Shown here in pieces: positions 1 through 5,415 of a stretch of DNA of 5,818 nucleotides. The translations under genes were made by a program, and so were the position numbers. Source of the stretch: Pseudomonadota bacterium (GTDB lineage: Bacteria > Pseudomonadota > Gammaproteobacteria > Burkholderiales > Thiobacillaceae); assembly GCA_021847385.1 (NCBI GenBank), contig JAJZTV010000139.1:1-5818 (forward strand), given 5' to 3'. How positions within the stretch are numbered: the stretch's first letter is position 1; every line of letters starts with the position of its first letter. The notes below the pieces were generated by a model that was given only the letters and a program-made list of their open reading frames with translations, ran no database searches and was not told where the DNA came from.

Positions 1-160
1 GACTTACCTGGACGATGCCGTTGTGGTGGACGGCCGGATAGTGACTTCACGCGGACCGGGCACGGCGATGGACTTTGCGCTGGAATTGATTGCCTTGTTG
101 CAGGGCGAAGCCAAGCGCGCGCAGGTCGAGGCCGGATTGGTGCGGCCAAGTCCGCGATAA
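1..160 (+). CDS. DJ-1/PfpI (YajL-like) family protein, C-terminal fragment
   Basis: Only the C-terminal end is inside the window: 52 complete codons from base 2, then TAA at 158-160. The translation begins TYLDDAVVVDG and contains TSRGPGTAMDFALELIALL. This matches the closing beta strand and helix of DJ-1/YajL proteins, where a TS(Q/R)GPGTA(I/M)DF segment is typical. Family members are small cytoplasmic proteins of about 185-195 residues, linked to oxidative and carbonyl stress protection. Their exact activity (glyoxalase, deglycase or chaperone) is debated. The catalytic nucleophile-elbow cysteine lies upstream of the window, so activity cannot be judged. The tail after the last helix is short (GLVRPSPR). 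The CBS gene starts 16 bp downstream on the same strand, so the two are probably co-transcribed. Family assignment is strong; an exact yajL orthologue is not proven. Confidence 0.85.
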   Translation, partial: TYLDDAVVVDGRIVTSRGPGTAMDFALELIALLQGEAKRAQVEAGLVRPSPR

Positions 161-164
161 CGAT

Positions 165-170
165 TAGGAG
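165..170 (+). promoter_or_regulatory. Ribosome binding site of the CBS-domain gene
   Basis: TAGGAG lies 6 bases before the ATG at 177. It is a strong Shine-Dalgarno match at normal spacing. It supports this start and translation from a transcript shared with the upstream DJ-1 gene, whose stop is 4 bases before it. Confidence 0.75.
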
Positions 171-176
171 ACGATC

Positions 177-614
177 ATGCTGATTCGCGAAATTCTCGCT
201 AGCAAGGACAGTGCCCAGATTTTCAGTATCGCACCGGGAGCGAGCGTTGCCGATGCGGTCAAGTTGATGGTGCACAACAACATCGGTTCGCTGGTGGTGC
301 TGGATAAGGAAGTGATGGTCGGCTATATCACCGAGCGTGACGTGATTCGCGGCATGGCGGCCAAAGGTTGCTCTCTGGCCGACGTTCATGTCAGCGAAGT
401 GATGGACAAAGAGCCCTTCGTCGGCTCGCAAGAGGATTCGGTCGATTACGCCCGCGACGTGATGACCAAGAACCGGATCAGCCATTTAGTCGTGATGGAC
501 GGCGATAAGCTGATCGGCGTGATGTCCCTGCATGACATCGCCAAAGCCTCCCTCAAATACGCGCATTATGAAAACGAACTGCTGAAGCGCTACATCAAGC
601 ACTGGCCTGAGTAA
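177..614 (+). CDS. Tandem CBS-domain protein (145 aa)
   Basis: This is a complete small protein built almost entirely of a CBS pair (Bateman module). CBS1 covers about residues 8-62, with the hallmark GYITERDV at 49-56. CBS2 covers about 75-125, with LIGVMSLHDI at 112-121. The T-x-x-D (52-55) and S-x-x-D (117-120) patterns are the usual ribose/phosphate contacts, so binding of an adenine nucleotide such as AMP or ATP is likely by family knowledge. No second effector domain, signal peptide or membrane segment is visible. Stand-alone CBS proteins of this type are thought to regulate a partner, which is not identifiable here. The ATG has a good ribosome binding site, and the gene follows the DJ-1 gene by 16 bp. 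The basic/aromatic C-terminal tail ELLKRYIKHWPE reappears at 717-752 as a remnant of a second copy. Confidence 0.93.
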   Translation: MLIREILASKDSAQIFSIAPGASVADAVKLMVHNNIGSLVVLDKEVMVGYITERDVIRGMAAKGCSLADVHVSEVMDKEPFVGSQEDSVDYARDVMTKNRISHLVVMDGDKLIGVMSLHDIAKASLKYAHYENELLKRYIKHWPE

Positions 615-630
615 GTTGTGGCTGCGTCAA

Positions 631-710
631 GTTCCGGCTGTGGGCAGCAGTTCGTTTCAGTGAAGGCTAACCTGCGCTAGCAGGTTAAGCCGCGAAGCGG
701 CGGCCGGAAC
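631..710 (+). repeat. 80-bp structured element, copy 1, with terminal inverted repeats
   Basis: The element opens with GTTCCGGC (631-638) and closes with its exact reverse complement GCCGGAAC (703-710). One flanking base on each side extends the pairing to 9 bp (630-711). Inside are two hairpins. The first is AACCTGC, loop GCTA, GCAGGTT (669-686), and it can lengthen to GGCT/AGCC with one bulged A. The second is GCCGC, loop GAA, GCGGC (689-701). A nearly identical copy follows at 772-852 in the same orientation. It starts 16 bases after the CBS stop, between convergent genes, where REP/MITE-like palindromic elements often sit. There is no T-run after the stems, so it is not a typical intrinsic terminator on either strand. 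I do not recognise the family. The orientation given is arbitrary. Confidence 0.85.
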
Positions 711-713
711 TAA

Positions 714-755
714 AATGAGCTACTCAAGCGCTACATCAAGTACTGGCCCGAGTAA
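714..755 (+). pseudogene. Remnant of a second CBS gene: last 13 codons and stop
   Basis: Read in frame from 714, the sequence gives NELLKRYIKYWPE followed by TAA at 753-755. The intact CBS gene ends NELLKRYIKHWPE at 573-614, exactly 141 bp upstream. Of the 13 codons, five differ synonymously (AAC/AAT, GAA/GAG, CTG/CTA, CTG/CTC, CCT/CCC) and one is conservative (CAC His to TAC Tyr). That pattern points to a tail that diverged while still under protein-level selection, not to a recent random duplication. Nothing upstream of 714 belongs to the gene: the preceding bases are the end of element copy 1. It is therefore a fragment of a deleted paralogue or divergent allele, with no start and no known expression. 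Confidence 0.8.
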
Positions 756-771
756 GTTACAGCTGAGTCAA

Positions 772-852
772 GTTCCGGCTGTGGGGCAGCAGTTCGTTTC
801 AGTGAAGGCTAACCTGCGCGAGCAGGTTAAGCCGCGAAGCGGCGGCCGGAAC
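772..852 (+). repeat. 81-bp structured element, copy 2, with terminal inverted repeats
   Basis: This is a direct copy of the element at 631-710, with the same terminal arms GTTCCGGC (772-779) and GCCGGAAC (845-852). It differs by one extra G in the run at 783-786 and by one substitution (G at 820 instead of T). The substitution falls in the hairpin loop and turns it from GCTA to GCGA, a GNRA tetraloop. The stems are unchanged. It follows the CBS remnant's stop by 16 bases, the same spacing as copy 1 after the intact gene. Its right arm can instead pair with bases beyond the element (842-848 with 858-864, 7 bp GC stem). The kinase stop codon, on the other strand, is at 895-893. Confidence 0.85.
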
Positions 853-864
853 TAAAACGGCCGC
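842..864. other. Palindrome overlapping the end of element copy 2
   Basis: GCGGCCG (842-848) is the exact reverse complement of CGGCCGC (858-864), giving a 7-bp GC-only stem with a 9-base loop. On the - strand it lies 28 bases beyond the kinase stop codon. No T-run follows on either strand, so an intrinsic terminator is not supported. It could still slow RNA decay or polymerase, which is inference. It shares bases with the right arm of the element, so the two structures exclude each other. Confidence 0.5.
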
Positions 865-892
865 AACAAGTATCGTCCCCCGCCTTGCTGTC

Positions 893-3598
893 CTACTGCG
901 TCTTGCCCGCGAGCAGGGCATCCACCACCTGCAGAAAACGCGCGACGTCGAGGGGCTTGGTGAGGTATTCGGCAAAGCCGGCCCTCCTGCTTCGCGCCTG
1001 GTCATGCGGCATGGCGTTGGCGGTGATGGCGACGACGGGGATGTTCTTCAGGCCGGCATTGCCTTGGAAGATGTGCATGAGGTCATAGCCGTCCATGTCC
1101 GGCATGTTGATGTCGAGCAGGATCAGATCGGGTATCCGAGACAAGGCCAGATCGAGTCCCAGCGCGGGGGTATGCGCGGTGGCTAGGCGGATGTGTCGGC
1201 GTTGTGTGAGGATGCTTGTCACCAGTTTGATGTTGGCGGGGTTGTCCTCGATGTACAGCACCTGATACAGGTGTTCCGCCGCCAAGGCCGGGGTGGCATG
1301 GTCGGTGGCGGCAGGCACGCAATCGAGCGTGACGATGTTTTCCTCCGGTAGTTCGATCCAGAAGGTGCTGCCGACGCCGGCTGTGCTGTTTACGCCGATG
1401 GTGCCGCCCATCATCTCGATCAGGCGTTGGCTGATATTGAGGCCGATGCCGGTGCCTTCGACGTGGCTGTCCCCGGCATGGAGGCGGTGGAAGGGCTGGA
1501 ATATCTCGTTCAACTTGTCGGGTGGGATGCCGATGCCGGTATCCGTTACCGCCAGGCACAGGAAATTTCGCTCCGTGCTCTGCACATTCAGGAACACGTT
1601 GCCACCTTCGCGATTGTATTTGATGGCGTTGGACAGCAGGTTCAGCAATATCTGTTTCAGGCGAATTCGGTCGGCGCGCATGGCGGCGCCCTGGGCGCAC
1701 TGGGAGGCAAGGCCGATATTCCGCGCCATGGCCAGCGGCTGGACCAGGCTTAGACATTCCTCGATCAGTCCAGCCAGGCCAACCGGCTCGATCGAGAGAT
1801 CGATGCGGCCGGCCTCGATCTTCGACAGGTCCAGTACTTCGTTGATGAGGTCGAGCAAGTGGTAACCGGCCTTGCTGATCTCGTGCACGTTGTCCTTCTG
1901 GTCGCTGTTGAGTCGATTGTCGAATTCCAGCAATTGGGCGAAACCGAGGATGGCGTTCATCGGCGTGCGCAGTTCATGGCTCATGCTGGAGAGGAATCCC
2001 GATTTGGCCTGGTTGGCGCGTTCCGCTTCTTCGCGGGCGGCGATCAGCGCCTGTTCGGTTTCCACCCGCTCGGTGATGTCCTGCACCGTGCCCGCCAGCC
2101 TGAGTAGATTGCCAGCGGCATCGGTTTCGGCTTGGGCCAGTTCGTGGACGTGGCGCACCGTGCCGTCCGGCCGCACGATGCGGTGCACCACATCGTGGCG
2201 GCCGGTTTTCTCGGCGCGCCGCTCGCTTTCCTGAACCTTGTCCCGGTCGTCGGGGTGCACCGCGGCAATGAAGGCGGCCACGCTGGGCTCGAAACTGCCC
2301 GGCTCGTAGCCGAAGATGCGGTAGATCTCATCCGACCAGGCGAGCTTGCCGGTATGGATGTCCGCGACCCAATTGCCGATGCGCGCCAGGGTTTGGGCCT
2401 CGCGCAATTGCTGTTCGCGTTCCGCCAGGGCGAGTTCGGCCCGCTTGCGGTCGTCGATGTCCTGCACCACGCCCAGCATTTGCATCGGTTTGCCTGCGGC
2501 ATCGCGTAGCACGGCACCGCGCTCGAGCAGCCAGCGTACCGTGCCGTCCGGCCATACCACGCGGTGTTCGATTTCGTAGGGCGCGTCGCACTCGATGCAG
2601 GCATTGACCGCATCGACGACCGCATTGCGGTCGTCGGGGTGGACTGCGGCGAGGAAGTTCTCATACGAGGTTTCCAATTCGCCGTCGCGGTGGCCGAACA
2701 GCGGGGCGATGCGCTCGGTCCAAAATAGCTCGCCGGTCTGTATATTCCAGTCCCAGGTGCCGATGTTGGCGTAAACCTGGCCGCGGCGCAGCCTTTCCTT
2801 GTGCGCCTGGGCCTGCTGCTCGGCCCGCTTGCGTTCGGTGATGTCGAACCAATAGCCGATAATCTCTCTCGGCTTGCCGTCCGCGTCGCGGATCAGCCGC
2901 ACCATGTCGTGCACCCAGCAATAGCCCCCGTCGTTCGTGCGGAAGCGGTATTCGTGCTCCTGAAAGTCGAGTTCGGCTAGCCTGGACAGCGCCTCGAGCA
3001 CGCGGTCGCGGTCTTCCGGGTGGATGTTGTTTGCCCAAAAGCCCGGGTTGCCGGTGAACTGCTCCGGCGTGAAACCCATCAGCGCCTTGACGTTGGGGCT
3101 GACGTAAGTCACCACATAGGGCGGGTCGGCTGCACAGGAATAGATGCTGACCGGGCTGGACGAGACCAGGAAGTTCAGCCGGGCCTCGCTGGCGCGTACC
3201 GCGGCCTCGGCCGCCTTGACGTGGGTGATGTCGGTGCGGATCGAGACGTACTGATAGGGAATGCCGTTGGTATCGAGGAAGGGGGTGATGGTCGATTCCA
3301 CCCAGTACAGGCTGCCGTCCTTGCGCCGGTTGCACACCTCGCCCTGCCAGGTGCGGCCGCTGGCGATGGTGCGCCAAAGTTCGCGGTAGAACTCGATGGG
3401 ATGCTCGCCGGACTTGATGATGCGGTGGTTCTGCCCGAGCAGTTCCTCGCGGCGAAAGCCGCTGATCTCGCAGAACTTGTCGTTGACGTAGGTGATGGTG
3501 CCCGCGGCATCGGCGATGCTGACGATGGCGTGCTGGTTCAGCGCCTCGTGTTCGCGCTCACGCTCATACAGCGCCTGGTCGGCCTTCGATGCGGTCAT
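893..3598 (-). CDS. Soluble hybrid sensor histidine kinase, four PAS domains and receiver (901 aa)
   Basis: The domain order is: PAS1 about 20-128; PAS2 about 135-258, ending GYWFDITERKRAE; PAS3 about 272-388; PAS4 about 402-515; HisKA with the phospho-accepting His541 in HELRTP; HATPase with N box NLLSNAIK (Asn657), G1 DTGIGIP (686-692) and G2 GTGIGL (715-720); then a receiver with acidic pair Glu784/Asp785, phospho-acceptor Asp829 in LLDINMPDMDG, Thr859 and Lys881. All key residues are present, so it should be an active kinase with an attached receiver. No transmembrane segment or signal peptide is seen, so it probably senses a cytoplasmic cue. PAS1 carries W84, G86 and NRRKDGSLYWV (90-100), reminiscent of FAD-binding NifL/Aer PAS domains; a redox role is inference. 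No HPt domain or response regulator gene is in view, so the phosphorelay partner is elsewhere. The ATG is the first possible start: an in-frame TGA lies at 3604-3602. No clear Shine-Dalgarno precedes it. Confidence 0.95.
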   Translation of the reverse strand: MTASKADQALYEREREHEALNQHAIVSIADAAGTITYVNDKFCEISGFRREELLGQNHRIIKSGEHPIEFYRELWRTIASGRTWQGEVCNRRKDGSLYWVESTITPFLDTNGIPYQYVSIRTDITHVKAAEAAVRASEARLNFLVSSSPVSIYSCAADPPYVVTYVSPNVKALMGFTPEQFTGNPGFWANNIHPEDRDRVLEALSRLAELDFQEHEYRFRTNDGGYCWVHDMVRLIRDADGKPREIIGYWFDITERKRAEQQAQAHKERLRRGQVYANIGTWDWNIQTGELFWTERIAPLFGHRDGELETSYENFLAAVHPDDRNAVVDAVNACIECDAPYEIEHRVVWPDGTVRWLLERGAVLRDAAGKPMQMLGVVQDIDDRKRAELALAEREQQLREAQTLARIGNWVADIHTGKLAWSDEIYRIFGYEPGSFEPSVAAFIAAVHPDDRDKVQESERRAEKTGRHDVVHRIVRPDGTVRHVHELAQAETDAAGNLLRLAGTVQDITERVETEQALIAAREEAERANQAKSGFLSSMSHELRTPMNAILGFAQLLEFDNRLNSDQKDNVHEISKAGYHLLDLINEVLDLSKIEAGRIDLSIEPVGLAGLIEECLSLVQPLAMARNIGLASQCAQGAAMRADRIRLKQILLNLLSNAIKYNREGGNVFLNVQSTERNFLCLAVTDTGIGIPPDKLNEIFQPFHRLHAGDSHVEGTGIGLNISQRLIEMMGGTIGVNSTAGVGSTFWIELPEENIVTLDCVPAATDHATPALAAEHLYQVLYIEDNPANIKLVTSILTQRRHIRLATAHTPALGLDLALSRIPDLILLDINMPDMDGYDLMHIFQGNAGLKNIPVVAITANAMPHDQARSRRAGFAEYLTKPLDVARFLQVVDALLAGKTQ

Positions 3599-3634
3599 TG
3601 TTCAAATGCGCTCTGTGTAAGGGTGGCGGTACGG

Positions 3635-3663
3635 AATATGGCGGCGCCGGGCCGCGCTTTCAA
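3635..3663 (-). promoter_or_regulatory. Candidate sigma70 promoter of the histidine kinase gene
   Basis: On the - strand TTGAAA (3663-3658, five of six to the -35 consensus) is followed after exactly 17 bases by CATATT (3640-3635, four of six to the -10 consensus). Transcription would start near 3628, about 30 bases before the kinase ATG. The spacer contains an inverted repeat, GCGGC and GCCGC around a 5-base centre (3641-3655). This would let the kinase be transcribed independently of the SulP gene. It is a pattern match only. Confidence 0.4.
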
Positions 3664-3700
3664 GCCATTCTAGCCAACTCGGGTCGGCCGTGGGGTTCGG

Positions 3701-3716
3701 CTGTGGCAAGCCACAG
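3701..3716 (-). terminator. Hairpin just after the SulP stop codon, possible weak terminator
   Basis: On the - strand CTGTGG, loop CTTG, CCACAG forms a perfect 6-bp stem starting 2 bases beyond the SulP TGA (3721-3719). The next bases are CCGAACCCC, with no U-run, so it is a poor intrinsic terminator. It may instead protect the 3' end of the transporter mRNA. It lies upstream of the proposed kinase promoter. Confidence 0.3.
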
Positions 3717-3718
3717 GA

Positions 3719-5356
3719 TCAGCCGTGGGCGAGCAGGCGTTCGGCGGCGGTCAGGGCGGCGGCGATATCGGTCTGCAGGCCATCCGGCCCCAACCGGTCG
3801 GCGATCCCGGCGTTTCTCAATTTGGCTACGATGCGCTCGTTGGCTTCGCAGACCACGACCTTTACCCCTTGCTTGGCCAGATGGCGGGTCATCCGGTCCA
3901 GCACGGCCAACCCGGTGGCATCGATCAAGGGCACCCGGCCCAGGCGCAGCACGACCAGCCGTACGCGGCTGCCGATGTCCAGTAGCGTGCTCTCGAAGGT
4001 CTCCGCGGCACCGAAGAAGAAAGGACCGTCGATCGAGTAGACCTGGGCGCCGGGCGGTACGCCGGTGGCGCAGGCGGTCATGATCTCCTCGGTCTCGACA
4101 CCCTCGACCTTGACCGTCTCGGCCATGCGCTTCATGAATAGCAGCGCGGCCAGGATGACGCCGACGTTGACCGCCAGTACCAGGTCGGTGAACACGGTCA
4201 GGAAGAAGGTGATGAACAGGATGGCCTTGTCGTTGTTCGGCGAGGTGCGGGCCAGGTTCAGGAAATGGCGCCATTCGCTCATGTTATAGGCGACGACGAA
4301 CAGGATCGCGGCCAGGCCGGCCAGCGGGATGTCGGCCGCCAGCGGTGCGGCGGCCAGCACAATGGCGAGCAGCACCACGGCATGGGTGATGCCGGCCACC
4401 GGGCTGGTGGCGCCGTTGCGGACGTTGGTGGCGGTGCGGGCGATGGCGCCAGTGGCGGCGAAGCCGCCGAACATCGGCGAGCAGATGTTGGCAATGCCTT
4501 GGCCGATCAGTTCCTGGTTGGAGTTGTGCCGAGTGCCGGTCATGCCGTCGGCCACGACCGCCGACAGCAAGGATTCGATCGCGCCGAGCATGGCGATGGT
4601 GAAGGCCGGGCCGATCAACTCCACCACTCGGGCCAGGGTGATCTCGGGCCAGTGGAAGGTCGGTAGGTTGGAGGGCACGCCGCCGAAGGCGCTGCCAATG
4701 GTGGCGACGCCGGGAAACTGGAACCAGGCTTGGATCAGCGTCACGCAGACCATGGCCACCAGCGGGCCGGGAATGGTGCGGGGTAGCACGCGCGGCGACA
4801 GGATGACCAGCAGCAGGCCGAGCAAGGCGAGCCCGGTGGTGGCCGGGTGCAGATGTGGCAGCGATTGAGCCAACTCGAGGAATTTCTCGTGGAAGTGGTG
4901 GCCGGTGGGTGCCGGGAGACCGAAGAAGTCCTTCCATTGGCTGACGAAGATGATGACGGCGATGCCGGTGGTGAAGCCGACCACCACCGGGGTCGGGATG
5001 AACTTGATGATGCCGCCGAGCTTGGCCAAGCCCATGCCAAGCAGGATCAGGCCGGCCATGAAGGTGGCGATCTGCAAACCGTCGAAGCCGTATTTGGCGG
5101 TGATCGCGGCCAGGATGACGATGAAGGCACCGGTCGGGCCGGAGACCTGCACCCGGCTGCCGCCCAAGGCCGCGGCCAAGAAACCGGCGACGATGGCGGT
5201 GTACAGCCCGGCCTCCGGCTTGGCGCCGCTGGCGATGGCGAAGGCCAGCGACAAGGGCAGGGCGACCACGGCGACCACAACCCCCGCGATCAGGTTGCGG
5301 GCGAGGTGGCTTTTAGCCAAGAGGCCTGCGGCACGGGCCTCATATAGAGCGATCAT
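3719..5356 (-). CDS. SulP-family anion transporter with STAS domain, DauA-like (545 aa)
   Basis: This is an inner-membrane transporter of the SulP/SLC26 family. Residues about 20-408 are a run of hydrophobic segments forming the membrane domain. It includes the substrate-site segment SGPTGAF (72-78), IESLLSAVVADGMTG (260-274) and the conserved ARTATNVRNGATSPVAG stretch (306-322). A cytoplasmic STAS domain follows (about 432-545), with DATG at 479-482 at the position of the SpoIIAA phosphorylation loop DSSG. By remembered similarity the 255-330 region is closest to E. coli DauA (YchM), a C4-dicarboxylate transporter, and the length is near the roughly 550-560 residues of that group. The substrate could equally be sulfate, bicarbonate or another anion, so no gene symbol is given. 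The start is supported by AAGGAG 7 bases upstream. It follows rsgA by 40 bp on the same strand. Confidence 0.93.
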   Translation of the reverse strand: MIALYEARAAGLLAKSHLARNLIAGVVVAVVALPLSLAFAIASGAKPEAGLYTAIVAGFLAAALGGSRVQVSGPTGAFIVILAAITAKYGFDGLQIATFMAGLILLGMGLAKLGGIIKFIPTPVVVGFTTGIAVIIFVSQWKDFFGLPAPTGHHFHEKFLELAQSLPHLHPATTGLALLGLLLVILSPRVLPRTIPGPLVAMVCVTLIQAWFQFPGVATIGSAFGGVPSNLPTFHWPEITLARVVELIGPAFTIAMLGAIESLLSAVVADGMTGTRHNSNQELIGQGIANICSPMFGGFAATGAIARTATNVRNGATSPVAGITHAVVLLAIVLAAAPLAADIPLAGLAAILFVVAYNMSEWRHFLNLARTSPNNDKAILFITFFLTVFTDLVLAVNVGVILAALLFMKRMAETVKVEGVETEEIMTACATGVPPGAQVYSIDGPFFFGAAETFESTLLDIGSRVRLVVLRLGRVPLIDATGLAVLDRMTRHLAKQGVKVVVCEANERIVAKLRNAGIADRLGPDGLQTDIAAALTAAERLLAHG

Positions 5357-5363
5357 CGGTGGA

Positions 5364-5369
5364 CTCCTT
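5364..5369 (-). promoter_or_regulatory. Ribosome binding site of the SulP gene
   Basis: On the - strand AAGGAG stands 7 bases before the ATG at 5356. It is a strong Shine-Dalgarno match and fixes this start. Confidence 0.75.
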
Positions 5370-5386
5370 GGCGTGTGCTCGGTGCG

Positions 5387-5415
5387 ATTCTAAATGCTAT
5401 TTGTGCAACTGTCCG
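5387..5415 (-). promoter_or_regulatory. Possible weak promoter for the SulP gene inside the rsgA 3' end
   Basis: On the - strand CGGACA (5415-5410, four of six) and TAGAAT (5392-5387, five of six) are separated by 17 bases. A start near 5380 would leave a leader of about 24 bases containing the ribosome binding site. The -35 match is poor, and the -35 overlaps the last codons of rsgA, so read-through from rsgA is an equal possibility. Confidence 0.25.

Noticed and set aside
631..852. Integron attC sites forming a cassette array (gene, then imperfect palindrome, repeated)
   Set aside because: On the - strand a GCTTAAC / GTTAGCC pair resembles the attC core boxes (the second with one mismatch), and the hairpin resembles the inner part of some attC sites. 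However, the boxes are only 12 bases apart, far too close for attC, and the outer arms GTTCCGGC/GCCGGAAC do not fit RYYYAAC/GTTRRRY. No integrase is present.
630..853. CRISPR array
   Set aside because: There are only two copies of a long structured unit, and what lies between them is a recognisable gene tail, not a spacer.
615..892. Intrinsic bidirectional terminator between the convergent genes
   Set aside because: Several GC stems are present, but none is followed by a T-run on either strand. Termination here may occur by another route.
1083..1757. 224-codon - strand reading frame in another phase within the kinase gene
   Set aside because: It overlaps the HATPase and receiver coding region, and its product is rich in Arg, Pro and His as expected for an out-of-frame shadow.
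3020..3673. 217-codon + strand reading frame opposite the kinase start
   Set aside because: It is antisense to well-supported PAS coding sequence, its translation has no recognisable domain, and GC-rich third positions commonly open such frames.
4329..4868. 179-codon + strand reading frame opposite the SulP gene
   Set aside because: It is antisense to conserved transmembrane segments, with no ribosome binding site or family resemblance seen.
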